Source of the DNA: Sphingomonadaceae bacterium
GTDB lineage: Bacteria; Pseudomonadota; Alphaproteobacteria; Sphingomonadales; Sphingomonadaceae
Direction of reading: 5' to 3'
Assembly: GCA_024236155.1 (NCBI GenBank)
Contig: JACKLA010000001.1
Coordinates: 496,001 to 560,000, forward strand
DNA length: 64,000 bases
Shown here: positions 47,456 to 55,646 of the stretch, in pieces
Layout: every line of letters begins with the position of its first letter
Position numbering within the stretch: position 1 is the first letter of the stretch
Made by a program: the position numbers and the translations under genes
Notes under the pieces: model-generated
Told to the model about the DNA's origin: nothing
What the model saw: the letters and a program-made list of their open reading frames with translations, nothing else
The model's database searches: none

Positions 47456-48912
47456 CAGGCCGTTGACGAAGTCGGCGGTGGCTGATTCAGTGCGGCAGTG
47501 GGATTGTCTGGCGGGTTAGCGGCGATGGCGATGGGGCGTGATAGCGAGGTCCAGTCCGATTTGATCGTGACGTGGGCGGAGATACCGCGTTCACCGGGGC
47601 ATGTTTTCTACGACAAGCTCCAGAAGCTGCTGGCCGAGGCGGGCTTCGATGGCTTTGTCGAGAAGACGTGCAAGCCCTATTATGCGCCGCGGATGGGAGC
47701 CCCGTCGCTGCCGCCGGGCCGCTATTTCCGCATGCTGCTGATCGGCTATTTCGAGGGCATCGACAGCGAACGCGGGATTGTCTGGCGCTGTTCGGATTCG
47801 CTGTCGCTGCGGGAGTTCCTGCGACTGTCGAGCCGCGACAAGGTCCCTGATCATAGCTGGTTGTCGAAGACGCGGAGCCGCCTGCCGCACGAGGTACATG
47901 ACCAGATCTTCGGCTGGGTACTGGCCCTCGTCGCCGGGCACGATCTGGTGAAAGGCGAGCGGATCGGCGTCGATGGCTCGACCATGGAGGCGAACGCCGC
48001 GCTGCGTACCATCGTGCGGCGTGACAATGGCGAGACCTACCGCGAGATGCTGGTGCGCATGGCGCAAGAGAGCGGCATCGACACGCCGACGATCGACGAC
48101 CTTGTCCGGCTCGATCGCAAACGCAAGGGCAAGAAGCTGTCGAATGCGGACTGGGCGAGCAAGACCGATCCCGACGCGAAGGTCGCGCGGATGAAGAACG
48201 GCTCGACGCGTCTGGCCTACAAGCCCGAACACGCGGTCGATCTCGACACGGGTGTTATCGTGGCAGCGCCGATCCACCCGGCCGACAAGGGCGACACGAC
48301 AACGCTCGACGCCACGCTGGAGACGGCAGCACGCAACCTCGCCGACATTGGCCTGGCGCCGACGTCCGGGGATCCCTGCGATCTTGTGACCGATAAAGGC
48401 TATCATTCGCGCGAGCTCCTCAAGGGTCTCGACGGCGACATCTGGAAGACGCGCATCGCCGAGCCGGCACCGCCGAATGGATATCTGCGCTGGCACGGCG
48501 ACGAGGCTGCCCAGAAGGCCGTCTACGCCAATCGGTCTCGCCTGAAATCCGCCGTCGGACGCAAGGCGATGCGCAAGCGTGGTGAGATGGTCGAGCGTAG
48601 CTTTGCCCACGTCCTGGATCGCGGCGGCATGCGCCGCGCGTGGCTGCGCGGGCGCGAGAATGTTCACAAGCGTTATTTGATCCACGTCGCCGGGTTCAAT
48701 CTTGGCATTCTCATGCGCGCCCTGTTCGGTTGCGGCACTCCGAGGGGCGCCAGGGGCGCATCCAAGGCATTCTTGTTCGTAGTTCAGACCGATGTTGCGC
48801 TCGTCATCGCCCTCGTCGCCGAGTTCGACGGAGAAAGGGCCATGCTCCTCATCGTTTTTACCCCTGAAGGCGCTGACAGACCCGGCTGAAAACCGACTTC
48901 GTCACCGCGCTG
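47456..48912 (+). mobile_element. IS1182-type insertion sequence
   Basis: The left end CAGGCCGTTGACGAAGTCGG (47456-47475) and the right end, read on the reverse strand from 48912 to 48893 (CAGCGCGGTGACGAAGTCGG), match at 17 of 20 bases and flank one transposase gene. The ends resemble those of IS1182/IS5-type elements. I found no clear target duplication. The right end lies in the tail of the NUDIX gene. Confidence 0.75.
47525..48889 (+). CDS. IS1182-family transposase
   Basis: The 454-residue protein has the IS1182 N-terminal domain (FYDKLQKLLAEAGFDGFVEKTCKPYYAP, PPGRYFRMLLIGYFEGI), the DDE residues in GVDGSTMEANA and TDKGYHS with a later Glu, and the C-terminal GTPRGARGA segment. The gene appears complete between the two inverted ends. 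ATGs at 47525 and 47531 are both possible. It encodes the enzyme moving this element. Confidence 0.88.
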   Translation: MAMGRDSEVQSDLIVTWAEIPRSPGHVFYDKLQKLLAEAGFDGFVEKTCKPYYAPRMGAPSLPPGRYFRMLLIGYFEGIDSERGIVWRCSDSLSLREFLRLSSRDKVPDHSWLSKTRSRLPHEVHDQIFGWVLALVAGHDLVKGERIGVDGSTMEANAALRTIVRRDNGETYREMLVRMAQESGIDTPTIDDLVRLDRKRKGKKLSNADWASKTDPDAKVARMKNGSTRLAYKPEHAVDLDTGVIVAAPIHPADKGDTTTLDATLETAARNLADIGLAPTSGDPCDLVTDKGYHSRELLKGLDGDIWKTRIAEPAPPNGYLRWHGDEAAQKAVYANRSRLKSAVGRKAMRKRGEMVERSFAHVLDRGGMRRAWLRGRENVHKRYLIHVAGFNLGILMRALFGCGTPRGARGASKAFLFVVQTDVALVIALVAEFDGERAMLLIVFTPEGADRPG

Positions 48913-49659
48913 ATAACCGGCGTTGTTGGGTATGACCAGGACACGCTGGCCGTCCCGCTCTTCTAGCTTGGGAAGCACTGTAACCAGCGGCCGTTCTTCT
49001 GCGCGCCGCATGCAATCCGCTGAATCGCACGCTTCGGCCAGCAATTGCACATTCATCCGGGTCGGGAAAATAATAGTGCGTTCCCCGCTCTCAGCCAGAC
49101 GCAAAACCTCTTTCGGCGCGATCCATTCTGCATCGACAGTTTCGTGTCCATCGCAGGCTGCGAGCTGGTTTGCGGGGGCGCGAACAACATAGAAAAAAGT
49201 GTCGAACCGCTTGGGCATGATTGGCGGAGTGATCCAACGGGCAAAAATACCAAGCGAATCGAGCTGCAGCTGCACATTCAAGTCACGTACTACCTCGATG
49301 AACTCAAGCTCTCCCCGATCGACCTTTGCGCGAATATCCAGGTCGCAGACCGTCTCGAACGGTCTTCCATTGCAATGGTGCGCCAGCAGAATTCCGGCCT
49401 CTTCGAACACTTCGCGGATTGCGGCGATGCGCAGCTTTCGCTGGACATCGTCGAACAGATCCCAACCGCTGGCATGGTCTGCCCAGGCAGGGTCGGCATC
49501 CCCCTGGTGCAGCTTGCCGCCCGGAAAAACCAGGGCGCCTGACGCGAAATCGATCTGCTGGTGCCGCTTGACCATAAGGACCTGAAACTCTGGGTCATCG
49601 CGGAGCAGGAGGATCGTGGCAGCCGGGCGGGCCTCAGGGACAGTTGTGTTGGTCTGCAT
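48784..49659 (-). CDS. NUDIX hydrolase with C-terminus replaced by insertion-sequence DNA
   Basis: From the ATG at 49659 (GGAGAA upstream) the 291-residue frame has a NUDIX fold: an early GALVFPGGKLHQGD, then the box core REVFEEAGI after an insertion, as in the larger NUDT19-like group. These enzymes hydrolyse nucleoside diphosphate derivatives, some acyl-CoA. The last 43 residues, after about VLVIPNNAGY (near 48912), are read from the inverted end and tail of the IS element and are unlikely to be native. The fold core is intact. Confidence 0.8.
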   Translation of the reverse strand: MQTNTTVPEARPAATILLLRDDPEFQVLMVKRHQQIDFASGALVFPGGKLHQGDADPAWADHASGWDLFDDVQRKLRIAAIREVFEEAGILLAHHCNGRPFETVCDLDIRAKVDRGELEFIEVVRDLNVQLQLDSLGIFARWITPPIMPKRFDTFFYVVRAPANQLAACDGHETVDAEWIAPKEVLRLAESGERTIIFPTRMNVQLLAEACDSADCMRRAEERPLVTVLPKLEERDGQRVLVIPNNAGYQRGDEVGFQPGLSAPSGVKTMRSMALSPSNSATRAMTSATSV

Positions 49660-50049
49660 TATTTTCTCCAATCAACGTAAGCCTAAGATTATCATGCGTT
49701 ACCTCGATAAGAGGACTGACTTGCTGATCTACATAAATGGCACGCGCAGATGGAGCGCGATTGCTCGCAGGTCATTGGCTCGCGAGCACCACCGCCGCCC
49801 GCTTTGTTTGAGCGCTTCTTGGGGCGAGAAGGAAAAGCAAGCCCTTTTTGACCCTACGAGCAGCTCGGCAATGGCATGACCAGCATGTCCGGTAGAGGTT
49901 AAGTGAATATTTGATACTTCCTTTCTTAATTGCAGTAGCCATTACCGTATAGCAATTTTAGAGCTCAGGGAGAGAACACTGGTATAAAAGCACTTTGGAA
50001 TACAGTGATCTTTGCTCTGGCATAGATAAGGTTATTTGGATTACCTGAA
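49660..50049. other. A+T-rich gap without recognised gene
   Basis: About 390 bases between the NUDIX gene and the decayed IS1595-type transposase. Short frames here have no ribosome site or recognisable product. It holds the NUDIX promoter, but no clear boxes or hairpins were seen; the base composition suggests mobile-element debris. Confidence 0.4.
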
Positions 50050-50600
50050 TCACCAGCCGATCAGGGTTTCCTGCATACGCCCGACGGGGCGGTATTTGAA
50101 GCGCCATTCGCACTCCTTGATGAACAGGTGGAAGTGCTGGCGGGGGACGCCATTGTATGAGCGCAGGTGGCGCTTGGCTTGGTTCCAGAAGTTCTCGATT
50201 CCGTTGATGTGATTACGCAGAGGCGAACAGTTTGGCGTGGTTGATGCGCATGTGATGGAGCTCCGACACATCAAGCACATCGTAGCTCCCGAAGGTATCG
50301 ATATAAACCACGCTGTCGGGCTTGATCTTGTCGCGGATGATCGGAATAAGCGTGTCTGAACGCGCATTTGCAATATCACGACGTAGACCTTGCCCTGCCT
50401 CTTCAACAGCCCAAACACTGGCACCCTGCCCGCCGCACCGCGTCCGCGCTGGCCCTTGCTGTGATCGCCGAAGTAGCTCTCGTCGCCTCGATCCCGCCCG
50501 CCAACAGCTCGGGCGCTTCGGCAGCTGACGTGATGGGGTGGACGGCCCCCGCACCGGGGTAGGCCTCGCCGCAAGGTTTGCGCGCCAGACAACGCTAATC
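50050..50600 (-). pseudogene. IS1595-family transposase, frameshifted remnant
   Basis: Pieces of an IS1595-type transposase lie in two frames: DESYFGDHSKGQRGRGAAG and FGLLKRQGKVYVVI in one, then VVYIDTFGSYDVLDVSELHH in a second, and finally HINGIENFWNQAKRHLRSYNG with FIKECEWRFKYRP back in the first. At least two frame changes (near 50370 and 50215) and loss of the N-terminal zinc-finger part show that it is dead. Confidence 0.85.
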
Positions 50601-50642
50601 CATGTAAATCATCGCTTTTGAAAGATTTTTCGTCAATTTGAT

Positions 50643-51668
50643 TCAAAGAAACCCCTCGCCGGCGTGATCTTCGAACAGCGCGGCTGAACGAACGTAGCCG
50701 AGCAGGACCTCGACCTTCTTCTGCCGCGAGACCTCCTGCATTTTTGCCAGCGAGGCCTTGCTGCGGGCAGCCTCGGTCAGGAATCCTGCGCGCAGCGAAT
50801 GCCCACCGACCGTCTCGGAATCGAGCCCGATCTTCTTGGCATAGCGCTGAATCAGCCGGGCAACCGAGCGGTCGGACATGGCTTCGCGGGTCAGCCGCCC
50901 CTGCGGATCGATCTGCAGGAACAAGGGGCCTGCCTCCCCTCCCCTGAGGTCGAGCCAGGCCTTGAGCCGGGCGACAGGCTTGAGGAGCTTGCCGGCCGGA
51001 ACTGCGATGACCTGCCCTGCCCCCTCCTGATCGGTCTTGGAGTGGCGGATGGTCAGCTTGAGCCCTTCCTTGACCAACTCAAGGTCGCCGATCTGCAGGT
51101 CGACCAATTCCGAGCGACGCAAGGCCGCTGCGAGCCCGAGCGCAAGCACGGCCCGGTCGCGGATCGCGCGGGTCCCCTGCCCGTCCGCTGCCGCAATCAT
51201 CCGCCCGAGATCCTCGGCGGTGATCGCGGCCTTCTTCCGACTTGGCCGGGCGCGTTGCGCACGGCGGATCCCGGCAAGCGTGTCGGCAATCACCCCGCGC
51301 GGATCGCGGTGCTGCGGCGCCACCTCCCCAGCGCGGCGGTGATACCAGGCGATCGCCGCGGCGTGGCGGGTGATCGTGCTGTCGGCCTTGCCGGCCGTGG
51401 CCTGCACCGCGAGCCAGGTCGCGACCGCCTCGGGCCGCGCCGGTATCGGATCGAGCTCGCGCTCGGCGCACCACGCCTCGAACTGATCCCAGTCACTGGC
51501 ATAGGCGCGCAGGGTGTTTGCGGACTTCGCCCTGATGCGATAGCTCTGCGCAGCCGCGATCTCATCGACCAGACCTCCCGTCTGGACGAGCGCGGCAGAG
51601 GATGTCGCCGTCGCTGCGGGTCCAGCGACCCGGCCCACAACGGCGGCAGCATCCTCGTCAGCATCCAT
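50643..51668 (-). CDS. XerC/D-like tyrosine recombinase of the plasmid backbone
   Basis: The 341-residue protein has a SAM-like core-binding domain (SANTLRAYASDWDQFEAWC) and a full catalytic set: Arg in ALRRSELVDL, Lys in RHSKTDQEG, His/Arg in GGHSLRAGFLTEA and the Tyr in VLLGYVRSAALFEDHAG. It differs from the integrase at 42780 and has high G+C like the partition genes. Such enzymes commonly resolve plasmid multimers or move cassettes. Confidence 0.85.
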   Translation of the reverse strand: MDADEDAAAVVGRVAGPAATATSSAALVQTGGLVDEIAAAQSYRIRAKSANTLRAYASDWDQFEAWCAERELDPIPARPEAVATWLAVQATAGKADSTITRHAAAIAWYHRRAGEVAPQHRDPRGVIADTLAGIRRAQRARPSRKKAAITAEDLGRMIAAADGQGTRAIRDRAVLALGLAAALRRSELVDLQIGDLELVKEGLKLTIRHSKTDQEGAGQVIAVPAGKLLKPVARLKAWLDLRGGEAGPLFLQIDPQGRLTREAMSDRSVARLIQRYAKKIGLDSETVGGHSLRAGFLTEAARSKASLAKMQEVSRQKKVEVLLGYVRSAALFEDHAGEGFL

Positions 51669-51833
51669 ACTACTGCAAAGCTCCCGCTTCTGGCGCCAAC
51701 CAGCGCCGAACTTGCATTTTGATAGCCGATTTTTTACTGTCCGTGAAGGGCCGTTATCGGCCAGTGACAGGCGCCGCAGATAGCCGTCAGAGCAGAGTAT
51801 ACTTTTTAAGCACTTCCTATATTATCGGCTTCC

Positions 51834-52772
51834 ATGGTGCTGGCCCCTCCCCCGTGGCAACTGGCCCTCGCGCGGCTCGAGGGGGCGCTGCCGTTCCTCG
51901 GCGCGGAGGTCGCTGAAGGGTTGGCGCTCGCCTCATTGCGGCGCTTATGGCGCGTCCATGTCCGCGACTTTCCTCAGGAAAACCAAGGGCCTGAGCATGA
52001 TCCCGGACTCGAAGCGGCCGAACTGACCCGCTCGTGGTACGCCGAGGAGCGGCGGGATTTTCTCTCGTGGATCGGGAGGCGCGGGCCCCCTCCCCTCGTC
52101 CGCGCCGCGCGGCTCGCGCTTGCCGCCAAGAGCGCGACCGAGAGCTTCACCAGCGCCTTCGCTCCTGCCGACCGGGCGCTCGAACGGCTCGATGCGCTGC
52201 TGCCGGCGCGCGACCCCATGGCAACGCTCAGCGAATGGCTCGAGCAGCTGCGCGCGGACGAGGTCGATTTCCTCGAACTCGGCAGCGAGGAGGTGGTGAT
52301 CGAAGGCAAGGTGTTCCAGCGCTTTGCGGCGCGCGGCAGCGCCTGGGCGGCATCGCTCGCCGCGGCGATGCGCCCGCACCTGTTCTCGCTCGGCGCCGCC
52401 CCGCTGGCGCTGGCCGGACTTGCTCCACGCAGTCTGTTCAAGGCGGAACTTGAGCGCCCCCTGCCCGCGCTGCTGGCCGAAGCGATCGGCGCGGCCGCGA
52501 CCGACGTGGCAACCGACCTTGCTGCAGTGCGTACAGCGCTTGCGTTGGGGGAAGAGCGCCTGGGGGGCCTCTATGCCTCGTCGCAGGCTCCCGCGGTGTG
52601 GCAGCTGATCGCTGGTCTGGGCCCCCTCACCCGCGCCGAACTCGCTCGCGCGCTCGGCGTGACCCGCCGCACGGCCTCGCAGGCCGCTACGGCGCTCGAC
52701 AAGGCCGATCTGGCCATCCTGCGCCCCAGCGACCACGCCCTGGCCCCCAAAACGCCTCCCCGGGCCTCCTGA
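51834..52772 (+). CDS. Hypothetical protein with C-terminal winged-helix domain
   Basis: The 312-residue protein is helical and Ala/Leu/Arg-rich. Its C-terminus (LTRAELARALGVTRRTASQAATALDKADL) is a clear helix-turn-helix of MarR/plasmid type. The first 250 residues match nothing I recognise; proteins of this layout occur beside recombinases and par genes on alphaproteobacterial plasmids, some named RHE_PE00001-like, but I cannot confirm this. The start ATG lacks a strong ribosome site. Confidence 0.65.
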   Translation: MVLAPPPWQLALARLEGALPFLGAEVAEGLALASLRRLWRVHVRDFPQENQGPEHDPGLEAAELTRSWYAEERRDFLSWIGRRGPPPLVRAARLALAAKSATESFTSAFAPADRALERLDALLPARDPMATLSEWLEQLRADEVDFLELGSEEVVIEGKVFQRFAARGSAWAASLAAAMRPHLFSLGAAPLALAGLAPRSLFKAELERPLPALLAEAIGAAATDVATDLAAVRTALALGEERLGGLYASSQAPAVWQLIAGLGPLTRAELARALGVTRRTASQAATALDKADLAILRPSDHALAPKTPPRAS

Positions 52773-52778
52773 GGCGCC

Positions 52779-53057
52779 CTACGGGGCCAACGAGACCTCG
52801 CGGTAGGGGACACCGATCCGCTTGGGCGCAGACGCCCGGCGGCGCAGCAACTGGCGGGCAAAGCGCGAAGCTTCGTCTTCGCTGGCAAACGAGACCGCCC
52901 TCCCCTGCCCTTTGGTCCCGATCCGCCCCCAGGCGAACTCGACGATCGAGGCCCCGAACAGATCGCGGCTCAGCGCGACGGTGTAGCGCCGGGCGACGTT
53001 GCGCTCCGCGCATACCGCCTCGAGCCAGATGAAGCTCCCGTGGGTCAGGCTATCCAT
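52779..53057 (-). CDS. WGR-domain protein
   Basis: The 92-residue protein is a single WGR domain: RRYTVALSRDLFGASIVEFAWGRIGTKGQG with the Trp-Gly-Arg triplet near residue 43, then FASEDEASRFARQLLRRR. WGR domains bind nucleic acids and occur in PARPs and in short bacterial proteins on plasmids. It converges on the winged-helix gene, 6 bases apart. Confidence 0.8.
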   Translation of the reverse strand: MDSLTHGSFIWLEAVCAERNVARRYTVALSRDLFGASIVEFAWGRIGTKGQGRAVSFASEDEASRFARQLLRRRASAPKRIGVPYREVSLAP

Positions 53058-53173
53058 GCGCGCATGAATGCCGCAGCGGGATTGATGCGATCCAACGGGA
53101 ATTTTGAATCAGTCGGGTCGGACTGATTCACGCAGGCGATTTGTTTCTGTCCCCACCGCGAAGACGGCAAACT

Positions 53174-54187
53174 TCAAGTCCAGTATTGATCCAAAACTGC
53201 GCGCACGGCCTCTTCCGCTTCTTGGCGCGTTGCCCCGCCCTTGCTCAGGAGAGTGAGGCGAATGCCTTTACGATCAGCCCCCTCAATCCGAAGTATCGGT
53301 TTGCCGCTCGCGCTCGCAACCGTTTCTCCCTTTCCTGACTTTTTGGGGGATCCTGACTTCTTGGGGGGGTCAACAGCCAGGGACAGTGCTTTGATCACAT
53401 CAATCACCGGCATCGACTGTCCGGTTGCCTCGCGCTCTTCCGCCAGGCGCGCAGCCTCGCGGAAGGCACGTTCCCTGCGTTCCTCTGGTTTCAAAAGAGC
53501 TTTGAGAGCGATCGCGTTGCGAATGCCGAGCTCCTGCGGATCGGCAAAGGCCCTGGTCAGTTCTTCTGGAAGTCGGGCGAGATCAAGATATCGCGTGAGC
53601 CAGCTTTCCGACACCTTCAAGCGCTCGGCCATCGTTTTCTGGCGGCCGTCATAATAGGCTGTTAGCGCGCGCAGATAGTCCCTCGCCCTTTCAAGGTCCG
53701 TAAGATCGTCCCTGGCGCGGTTCTCGATGTCAGCCAGGCGGAACGCCTCTTCGTCTCCGATCTCTCGTACGTCGACGAGGAATTTGAAGTCAGGGTAGTT
53801 ATGAGACCTGAGCCAACTGATCGACCAATGCCGCCGCGCGCCGCAGATAACCTCGAAGTCGTACTCTTCATCTCCTGATAGGCGGCGAACAATAGCGGGG
53901 ATTTCCTGCCGACCTTGGGCCTTGATGCTTTCAATGAGATCCGAACACCGTTCTTCGTTTAGCAGGGCGTAGTCGCGATTATGGCCCGCCCACATCCGGC
54001 ATCTGGCAGGATCCACAAGTTCATGGGTCCGATTTACAATCGCTCCGGACGCTAGGTCGGCCAGGCGGTTCGAACGCCCGGTAAGCACATTCGATGCAAT
54101 ACTCGATCGGCGGGGTGCCGCTGCAGCGTCCGTCAGGTCGATTCCTGCCGCCAAATCAGCCGCAAAACCGCTGTTTTTCTTACTCAT
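53174..54187 (-). CDS. parB: Plasmid partition protein ParB
   Basis: The 337-residue protein has the ParB N-terminal nuclease-like/CTP-binding region (ARCRMWAGHNRDYALLN, YDFEVICGARRHWSISWL), the helix-turn-helix KTMAERLKVSESWLTRYLDLARLP and a C-terminal segment likely to dimerise. It binds parS DNA and works with ParA. One partition-site palindrome lies 20 bases upstream of its start and another 65 bases upstream. Confidence 0.92.
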   Translation of the reverse strand: MSKKNSGFAADLAAGIDLTDAAAAPRRSSIASNVLTGRSNRLADLASGAIVNRTHELVDPARCRMWAGHNRDYALLNEERCSDLIESIKAQGRQEIPAIVRRLSGDEEYDFEVICGARRHWSISWLRSHNYPDFKFLVDVREIGDEEAFRLADIENRARDDLTDLERARDYLRALTAYYDGRQKTMAERLKVSESWLTRYLDLARLPEELTRAFADPQELGIRNAIALKALLKPEERRERAFREAARLAEEREATGQSMPVIDVIKALSLAVDPPKKSGSPKKSGKGETVASASGKPILRIEGADRKGIRLTLLSKGGATRQEAEEAVRAVLDQYWT

Positions 54188-54206
54188 GCGACCCTCCCGT
54201 CAGCAG

Positions 54207-54224
54207 AATTGCACGCGTGCAATT
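54207..54224. promoter_or_regulatory. Partition-site palindrome (parS-like), copy 1
   Basis: AATTGCACGCGTGCAATT is a perfect 18-base palindrome between parA and parB. The same 18 bases recur at 54252 and 55624, all beside the par/rep genes. Confidence 0.85.
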
Positions 54225-54251
54225 TTTCGGACCGGCGCGATTTCCGCGGCA

Positions 54252-54269
54252 AATTGCACGCGTGCAATT
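54252..54269. promoter_or_regulatory. Partition-site palindrome (parS-like), copy 2
   Basis: Identical 18-base palindrome, exactly 45 bases from copy 1 centre to centre (about four helical turns), 9 bases beyond the parA stop. The pair could bind ParB cooperatively and may repress parB. Confidence 0.85.
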
Positions 54270-54277
54270 CCCGGTTT

Positions 54278-55480
54278 TCATGCCAACGCCTCCTGGCGAA
54301 GGCGCTTGTGATGACTAGGCCACATCGATCGGATATCGACTTCGATCTCAGCGTTCACGCCATCAAGATAGTTCAGGCACCTGTTACGCACAGCCGAGCT
54401 GGTAGCAGGACCATCGAGCTCATAGACCGTCATCAATCGCGCAGTTGCATTATCGATCTCGGCAGAATCCTTGAGTGGCGTTCGGACCATTGTATGCCCG
54501 AACAGCGTCCGCATCAGCTGTATCAGCTCCTTTTGCATCGACTTATTCTCGTCGACCTTTGACGCAACGAAGCGGAGAAAATTCAGCTCCGGCGCGAGAC
54601 CACGGTCGGCAAGCTGCTCGATGGTCTCGTCCAACATCGAGAGGAATGCTGCCGTCGAGGAGAAATCCATGACGGTTGGCGGAACCGGGACCACCAGCGA
54701 ATTGGCCGCGCGCAGCACCGAGAGCGAGATCGCCCCTAAGGCCGGCGGAGGATCCATCACGATAACGTCAAAACGATCCGAGATGCTTTCGATGCCCTCC
54801 TTCAATCGGTCGAGAAGGGAGGCATTCCCTTGGGCCATCCGCGCAGCGAGTTCGTACTCGGAATTGAACAGACGGAGGTTTGCCGGGATCAGCTCCAACC
54901 CGTCGAAATGTGTTTTGCGGAGTGCGTAGTCGAGGGACGAACGTTCGCCTTCGCGAAGGAACGGGTATAGGGTGTCATCCTCAGTCAGATCGAGATCAGG
55001 GACGTAGCCGAAAAGCGTTGTTGCTGATGCCTGGCTATCGCAGTCAACCAGAGCGACGCGGTATCCTCTAATGGCCAGATACTGGGCCAAATGCACCGCG
55101 ACAGTGGACTTACCAACGCCGCCCTTGAAGTTCTGAACCGCGACGACACAGCATGGGTCGTCCGCCGTCCGGTACGGCCTCGTCCCGAAGACACCCCGCA
55201 TATCGTTCAACTGTGCCAGCGTATATCGCTCGCGCCTGTTGTTGTCATTCCTCGCAGGCTCTGGAAGCCGACCGTCTTTCTCGGCATCGCGTATTGCAGC
55301 TGGGGTTCTGCCCACGAGCTCCGCAGCCTTGCCGATCGTGAAAGTTGGTTCGCGGCGATCATCAGATCGGGCGCTCCGTGCAGAATCCCGCAGCTTCTCG
55401 AGCACCGATGATGTCCGACTGGCCAACGTCGCGACCGACACCAGGCGTTCCGCTTCCTCTATCTGAAGTCCGTTCGACAC
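54278..55480 (-). CDS. parA: Plasmid partition ATPase ParA with N-terminal helix-turn-helix
   Basis: The 400-residue protein is a type Ia ParA: an N-terminal MerR-like DNA-binding region (FTIGKAAELVGRTPAAIRDAEKDGRLP), then the deviant Walker A FKGGVGKST, A' motif VDCDSQASATTLFG and Walker B VIVMDPPPALG. It moves plasmid copies apart using ParB-parS complexes and probably represses its own operon. The start is a GTG at 55480 with AAAGGTGGA upstream. Confidence 0.93.
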   Translation of the reverse strand: MSNGLQIEEAERLVSVATLASRTSSVLEKLRDSARSARSDDRREPTFTIGKAAELVGRTPAAIRDAEKDGRLPEPARNDNNRRERYTLAQLNDMRGVFGTRPYRTADDPCCVVAVQNFKGGVGKSTVAVHLAQYLAIRGYRVALVDCDSQASATTLFGYVPDLDLTEDDTLYPFLREGERSSLDYALRKTHFDGLELIPANLRLFNSEYELAARMAQGNASLLDRLKEGIESISDRFDVIVMDPPPALGAISLSVLRAANSLVVPVPPTVMDFSSTAAFLSMLDETIEQLADRGLAPELNFLRFVASKVDENKSMQKELIQLMRTLFGHTMVRTPLKDSAEIDNATARLMTVYELDGPATSSAVRNRCLNYLDGVNAEIEVDIRSMWPSHHKRLRQEALA

Positions 55481-55621
55481 ATGTCCACCTTTCGCAACTG
55501 AGCGGGTGCTACACTCACTTGCGCTTTTGCGTCAAGAAATTCGGAATTTTCGAAAGTAGGAGCATCAAAAATGGGTCATGTTGCCCCTAGCGGGCTCTAA
55601 CCTGACTCGGTGGGGGATGCC

Positions 55622-55643
55622 GAAATTGCACGCGTGCAATTTC
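55622..55643. promoter_or_regulatory. Partition-site palindrome (parS-like), copy 3
   Basis: The same 18-base palindrome, here extended by two further matching bases on each side (perfect over 22 bases), lies between rep and parA, 3 bases past the rep stop and about 140 bases upstream of the parA start. Confidence 0.85.
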
Positions 55644-55646
55644 CTC

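Noticed and set aside
54209..54562. Rightward frame over the parS sites
   Set aside because: Starts within a palindrome and is antisense to parA; no ribosome site.
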